This document shows positions 61,192 through 64,000 of a stretch of 64,000 nt of DNA, one piece after another. Origin of the DNA: UBA4416 sp035439445 (GTDB taxonomy: Bacteria; Bacteroidota; Bacteroidia; B-17B0; Aurantibacillaceae). Position 1 is the first letter of the stretch. Each line of letters starts with the position of its first letter. Location: positions 17,875 through 81,874 of the forward strand of contig DAORKG010000014.1 in assembly GCA_035439445.1 (NCBI GenBank), in the 5' to 3' direction. A model generated the notes under the pieces. The model made no database searches, had not been told where the DNA came from, and worked only from the letters and a program-made list of their open reading frames with translations. Position numbers and translations under genes: made by a program.

Positions 61192-62274
61192 ATGGGAATT
61201 CTAAGAACCATATTAGCACTGGCAGTAGTTGTTTACCACTCATTCAAAATATTTGGATTGCATATGTGTGGAGGACAAGTCGCCGTGGAATCGTTTTATA
61301 TGATTTCAGGTTTCTATATGGCTTTAATATTAAACGAAAAATATACAGGCGTAGGTAGTTATAAGAAATTTATTTTAAGTCGGTTTTACAGAATTTTCCC
61401 GGTTTATTGGATTGTTTTGATTTTAGCATTTTTAGTTTGCATTGTCGGTTATTTTGGCTTTAATCATCCGTATTATCTTACTCGTTATATCAACAATTAT
61501 TCGTGTTTATCGGGAACAACTATTTTTTATTTTGTATTTGAGAACATTGTTGTTATAGGTCAGGATATTTTATATTTTTTACGTTTAGATGAGTATTGTC
61601 AACCTATTTTCACTTACAATGTTTTATCATATAAACATACAGGTTTTCAGTATCTATTGGTTCCTCAGGCATGGAGTATAAGTATTGAATTTATGTTTTA
61701 TTTAATTGCTCCTTTTTTGGTAACTAAAAAAGTTAAATGGCAAATTATATTGGTATTAATAGGTATAAGTGTCAAATGTTATTTCGATTATTTCCATTAT
61801 TTATGTTTTGATCCGTGGACTTATCGATTTTTTCCATTCGAATTGGCTTTTTTTATGGCAGGAAGTGTGGCTTATGCTTTTTATAAACAATTACAGACTA
61901 AATCAGTATCTCCTAAAATTGGATATACACTTCTAAGTATATGCATTTTTGGAGTGTTTATATTGGATGAAATCAAAGTACAAGATGACTACAAAAACAC
62001 TTTGTTTTATTTATTTCTCTTAGGCTCAATGCCTTTTATATTTACTGCTTTAAAAGATAATGTGTGGGATAGAAAAATAGGAGAGTTATCCTTTTCTCTC
62101 TATATATCCCATCATTTATTAGTGAGTTTGTGGAGAGGATATTTCTTTAAAAACCCCGATTTCATGTCATATTATGGGATTACAGTAATTTTGTGTTCGT
62201 TAGTAGTTGCCATTATTTTACAAATGACAGTTATAAAAGGTATTGAGAATTACAGGACTAAAAGATTTTCTTAA
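61192..62274 (+). CDS. Acyltransferase 3-family membrane protein
   Basis: A 360-residue integral membrane acyltransferase with about ten hydrophobic segments. ILRTILALAVVVYHSF holds the catalytic His, GGQVAVESFYMISGFYMALIL the second family motif, and SRFYRIFPVYWIV the third. Members transfer acyl groups, often acetyl, to surface sugars. It starts 12 bases after the terminator of the gene before. No glycan gene is next to it, so its target is unknown. Confidence 0.9.
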   Translation: MGILRTILALAVVVYHSFKIFGLHMCGGQVAVESFYMISGFYMALILNEKYTGVGSYKKFILSRFYRIFPVYWIVLILAFLVCIVGYFGFNHPYYLTRYINNYSCLSGTTIFYFVFENIVVIGQDILYFLRLDEYCQPIFTYNVLSYKHTGFQYLLVPQAWSISIEFMFYLIAPFLVTKKVKWQIILVLIGISVKCYFDYFHYLCFDPWTYRFFPFELAFFMAGSVAYAFYKQLQTKSVSPKIGYTLLSICIFGVFILDEIKVQDDYKNTLFYLFLLGSMPFIFTALKDNVWDRKIGELSFSLYISHHLLVSLWRGYFFKNPDFMSYYGITVILCSLVVAIILQMTVIKGIENYRTKRFS

Positions 62275-62290
62275 TTTTTTTATGTTTTTT

Positions 62291-62321
62291 TTTGGCAGAA
62301 AGAAAATAAATAGTAAATTTG
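62291..62321 (+). promoter_or_regulatory. Promoter of tRNA-Glu
   Basis: TTTG (62291-62294), 19 bases, then TAAATTTG (62314-62321), a full match to the Bacteroidota consensus. The tRNA starts 17 bases after the -7 box. Confidence 0.8.
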
Positions 62322-62338
62322 CACTCCATTTAATAAAT

Positions 62339-62410
62339 GGCCCGTTCGTCTAGGGGTTAGGACGCGTCCCTTTCACGGACGAAACACGGGTTCGATTCCC
62401 GTACGGGCTA
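62339..62410 (+). tRNA. tRNA-Glu (anticodon UUC)
   Basis: A 72-base cloverleaf. The acceptor arm is GGCCCGT with ACGGGCT (G-U at the tip), the D arm contains TCTAGGGGTTAGGA, the anticodon arm CGTCC-CTTTCAC-GGACG shows UUC at positions 34-36, and the T arm is ACGGG-TTCGATT-CCCGT. No CCA is encoded. A canonical promoter stands in front and a terminator behind it, so it is a lone tRNA unit. Confidence 0.97.
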
Positions 62411-62420
62411 CGAAAGTAGA

Positions 62421-62453
62421 AAAAAAGCTTCGCAGAAATGTGGGGCTTTTTTT
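62421..62453 (+). terminator. Terminator of tRNA-Glu
   Basis: AGCTTCGCA (62426-62434), loop GAAA, TGTGGGGCT (62439-62447) with three wobble pairs, extended by an A-run on the left and a T-run on the right. Confidence 0.88.
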
Positions 62454-62566
62454 GTTTTAGTATCTGTTAATATTTTGAAAATTAGATTTATTATAAAACA
62501 AATTAATTAATTTTAAATACAATTACCTTTTATAATTTGAAACTCAACTTAACCTATTTTACAATC

Positions 62567-63391
62567 ATGAAAAAAACAATTTTATTTATTTCGGCAGTAG
62601 CTTGTTTGGCAACAAATATGAATGCTCAGAAAAAAGAAAAACCTTACAAAGAAATTTTTTATAAAGATATAGCTACTGAATACAATGATTATTCTGTTTC
62701 AACCAATAATGGTGTATCAAACAAAGAAATGACGAAATTCAAATTGAAGATCGTTAATAAAACAAATGATGTACTATTATATAAACCTGAAGAGAGTACT
62801 TTTAAATTAGAAGGGAAAGAAACAAAGCCAAAAGAAAAACAGTTATTTATTTATCCAAGTGAGTCTGATTTTAGAGTAGTTAATGGAACCGGTCCTGATT
62901 ATTTAACTGCTTACAAATATGAGATGGGGGGAATGTATAAAATTTCGACTTCTGGTAAAGGTATTGATGCTCCCGAATTTCAGCTTCCGGCTTCTCAAAA
63001 TGAATTTACAGCCGGGCCATTTACTTGTTCTATGTCTAGCTTAGTAAAAGAATCAGATAAAACAGAAGTGAAATTTGAATGTAAATATAATGGAGATAAA
63101 GTAGGGGTAATTCAACCTAGTAGAGCAGCCGTTAAATTACCAGATGGAACTGAGATTGCTAATGAAAAAAAAGCAGGACTTTTATCTAGCAATCATCCAA
63201 TTGTTTTAATGAAAGGACAGTCTGAAAAGATAACTTTTAAATGGAATCGTATGGAGGGCGGAAGAGCTCAGGACATGCAAAAAATAAAATTGCTAATTGA
63301 GTTCAGAAATACATTTTCTGAAGTTGATTTAGAAAAATTGAATGCTGAAACATTGCAATTTGAAATCGATGAAACATTAAGCAAAAAATAA
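62567..63391 (+). CDS. Exported protein of unknown function
   Basis: A 274-residue exported protein. The start is the ATG at 62567, giving the signal MKKTILFISAVACLATNMNAQ; a TTG at 62537 is unlikely. The mature part looks all-beta (MTKFKLKIVNKTNDVLLYKPEESTFKLEG, KTEVKFECKYNGDKVGVIQPSRAAVKLPDG, SEKITFKWNRMEGG) and would make two immunoglobulin-like sandwiches. I recognise no family. Single-gene unit, closed by a hairpin. Confidence 0.78.
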   Translation: MKKTILFISAVACLATNMNAQKKEKPYKEIFYKDIATEYNDYSVSTNNGVSNKEMTKFKLKIVNKTNDVLLYKPEESTFKLEGKETKPKEKQLFIYPSESDFRVVNGTGPDYLTAYKYEMGGMYKISTSGKGIDAPEFQLPASQNEFTAGPFTCSMSSLVKESDKTEVKFECKYNGDKVGVIQPSRAAVKLPDGTEIANEKKAGLLSSNHPIVLMKGQSEKITFKWNRMEGGRAQDMQKIKLLIEFRNTFSEVDLEKLNAETLQFEIDETLSKK

Positions 63392-63410
63392 AACAAAAAT
63401 CATATTACTA

Positions 63411-63440
63411 AAAATAGCCTGAATGCTCAGGCTATTTTTT
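63411..63440 (+). terminator. Terminator after the unknown exported protein
   Basis: AAAATAGCCTGA (63411-63422) pairs with TCAGGCTATTTT (63427-63438) over a 4-base loop, with T's behind. Confidence 0.92.
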
Positions 63441-63506
63441 TGTTACTATATTTAACCATATTTTAGTTTAATACAAGTGGATAATAATCGCATAAAAATT
63501 AATACT

Positions 63507-64000
63507 ATGAAACTCACTCTAATAATTGGGTTTTCATTGATGCTATTAAAATTTTTAGCGTATTATTTAACTCAATCTAGCGCAATTTTAACCGACGCCA
63601 TTGAATCTATTGTAAATGTATTGGCTGGTTCATTCGCATTATATAGTTTGTATTATGCCGCAAAACCCAAAGATGAAGACCATCCTTACGGTCATGGTAA
63701 AATAGAATTTTTATCAACTGGTGTAGAAGGCGGTATGGTAACCTTAGCAGGTGTAGCTATGACATTTAAAGGTGTTTCAGCTTTCTTTAATCCTCATGAT
63801 TTACAAAATATCGATATTGGTTTGGGGATTTCTTTATTTTCAGGTTTAGTAAATTATTTGTTGGCAAAAGTTTTAATTAAAAAAGGCACCAACTTACATT
63901 CATCAACCATGATAGCAGATGGTAAACATTTATTAACAGATACATGGAGTAGTGCAGGTTTAGTTGTTGGTTTAATTATTATCTATTTCACTAATTTATT
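63507..64000 (+). CDS. Cation diffusion facilitator family transporter (partial, N-terminus)
   Basis: A membrane metal-cation efflux protein cut by the right edge; 164 residues are seen. The metal site on helix 2 is LTDAIESIVNVLAG (D and the downstream N), HPYGHGKIEFLSTGVEG is the conserved loop, and the fifth helix motif STMIADGKHLLTDTWSS (HxxxD) is present. This matches CDF zinc, iron or manganese efflux pumps. I start at the ATG at 63507; an in-frame GTG ten codons upstream is possible. Confidence 0.92.
   Translation, partial: MKLTLIIGFSLMLLKFLAYYLTQSSAILTDAIESIVNVLAGSFALYSLYYAAKPKDEDHPYGHGKIEFLSTGVEGGMVTLAGVAMTFKGVSAFFNPHDLQNIDIGLGISLFSGLVNYLLAKVLIKKGTNLHSSTMIADGKHLLTDTWSSAGLVVGLIIIYFTNL

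Noticed and set aside
1..64000. CRISPR array, insertion sequence, prophage, integrative element or rRNA
   Set aside because: I saw no regularly spaced direct repeats, transposase, integrase, capsid or rRNA sequence anywhere in the window.

Overview
This 64 kb window is an A+T-rich stretch of a Bacteroidota chromosome. The assignment rests on several lineage markers: the type IX secretion regulator PorX, a PorD/DUF4835 gene, two proteins with type IX C-terminal sorting domains, DUF3078 and DUF6913 proteins, a Bacteroidota-type RpoZ, many lipoprotein and signal peptides ending in AQ/SQ, and promoters of the Bacteroidota form TTTG-N18/19-TAnnTTTG. Kynurenine 3-monooxygenase, oxygen-dependent HemF and a MauG-type peroxidase point to aerobic life. 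The genus cannot be fixed from the sequence. Gene density is high and the content is mostly housekeeping. There is no prophage, insertion sequence, integrase, CRISPR array or rRNA operon.

Layout. 1-5 kb: a minus-strand hbd operon ending in a cut pRiA4b ORF-3-like gene, then gcvH, a VanZ-like gene, trxB and a MORN-repeat protein. 4.5-10.1 kb: a six-gene minus-strand operon of CPBP protease, M61 peptidase with PDZ, LytS-type kinase, LytTR regulator and two unknown proteins. 10.2-21.5 kb: diheme peroxidase, tilS, kmo-mazG, DUF6913-dapA, a YeeE/YedE pair, an M42-like peptidase and a TPR-SpoIIE phosphatase. 21.6-24.6 kb: ferredoxin, its reductase, acpH and rsmE. 24.6-33.8 kb: porX, then the minus-strand group bamD-rpoZ-coaBC-porD followed by a DUF3078 gene, and a very large TerB-ABCG fusion transporter. 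33.9-41.4 kb: a PIF1-type helicase, then a minus-strand run of WbpD-, WbpB- and WbpA-like sugar genes, queE, a 2-hydroxyacid dehydrogenase and efp. 41.5-46 kb: a pseudouridine synthase, a type IX cargo protein, a MazG-like/VWA pair and phoH. 46-58 kb: SAM hydroxide adenosyltransferase, a monooxygenase, rhomboid, a metallo-hydrolase, purA, pyrR-dinB-pyrB, a second type IX cargo protein, rnz, a LuxR-type regulator with a 35-residue membrane ORF behind it, and guaA. 57-64 kb: a LysM/periplasmic-binding-protein fusion, hemF, DUF502, an acyltransferase, tRNA-Glu and the start of a cation-efflux gene.

Functional threads. Nucleotide metabolism is spread over purA, guaA, pyrR, pyrB and two MazG-type hydrolases. 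Type IX secretion is represented by its regulator (porX), a biogenesis lipoprotein (porD) and two cargo proteins. Envelope biology is represented by bamD, the sugar-nucleotide genes, the acyltransferase, the LysM protein and the protease/two-component operon.

No clearly new defence or mobile system was found. The items most worth a second look are the protease/two-component operon with two unknown partners, the TerB-ABCG fusion, the LysM-binding-protein fusion, the small membrane ORF behind the LuxR regulator, the frequent TTG starts (several with a promoter box almost on the start codon), and at least five families of dispersed palindromic repeats between genes.
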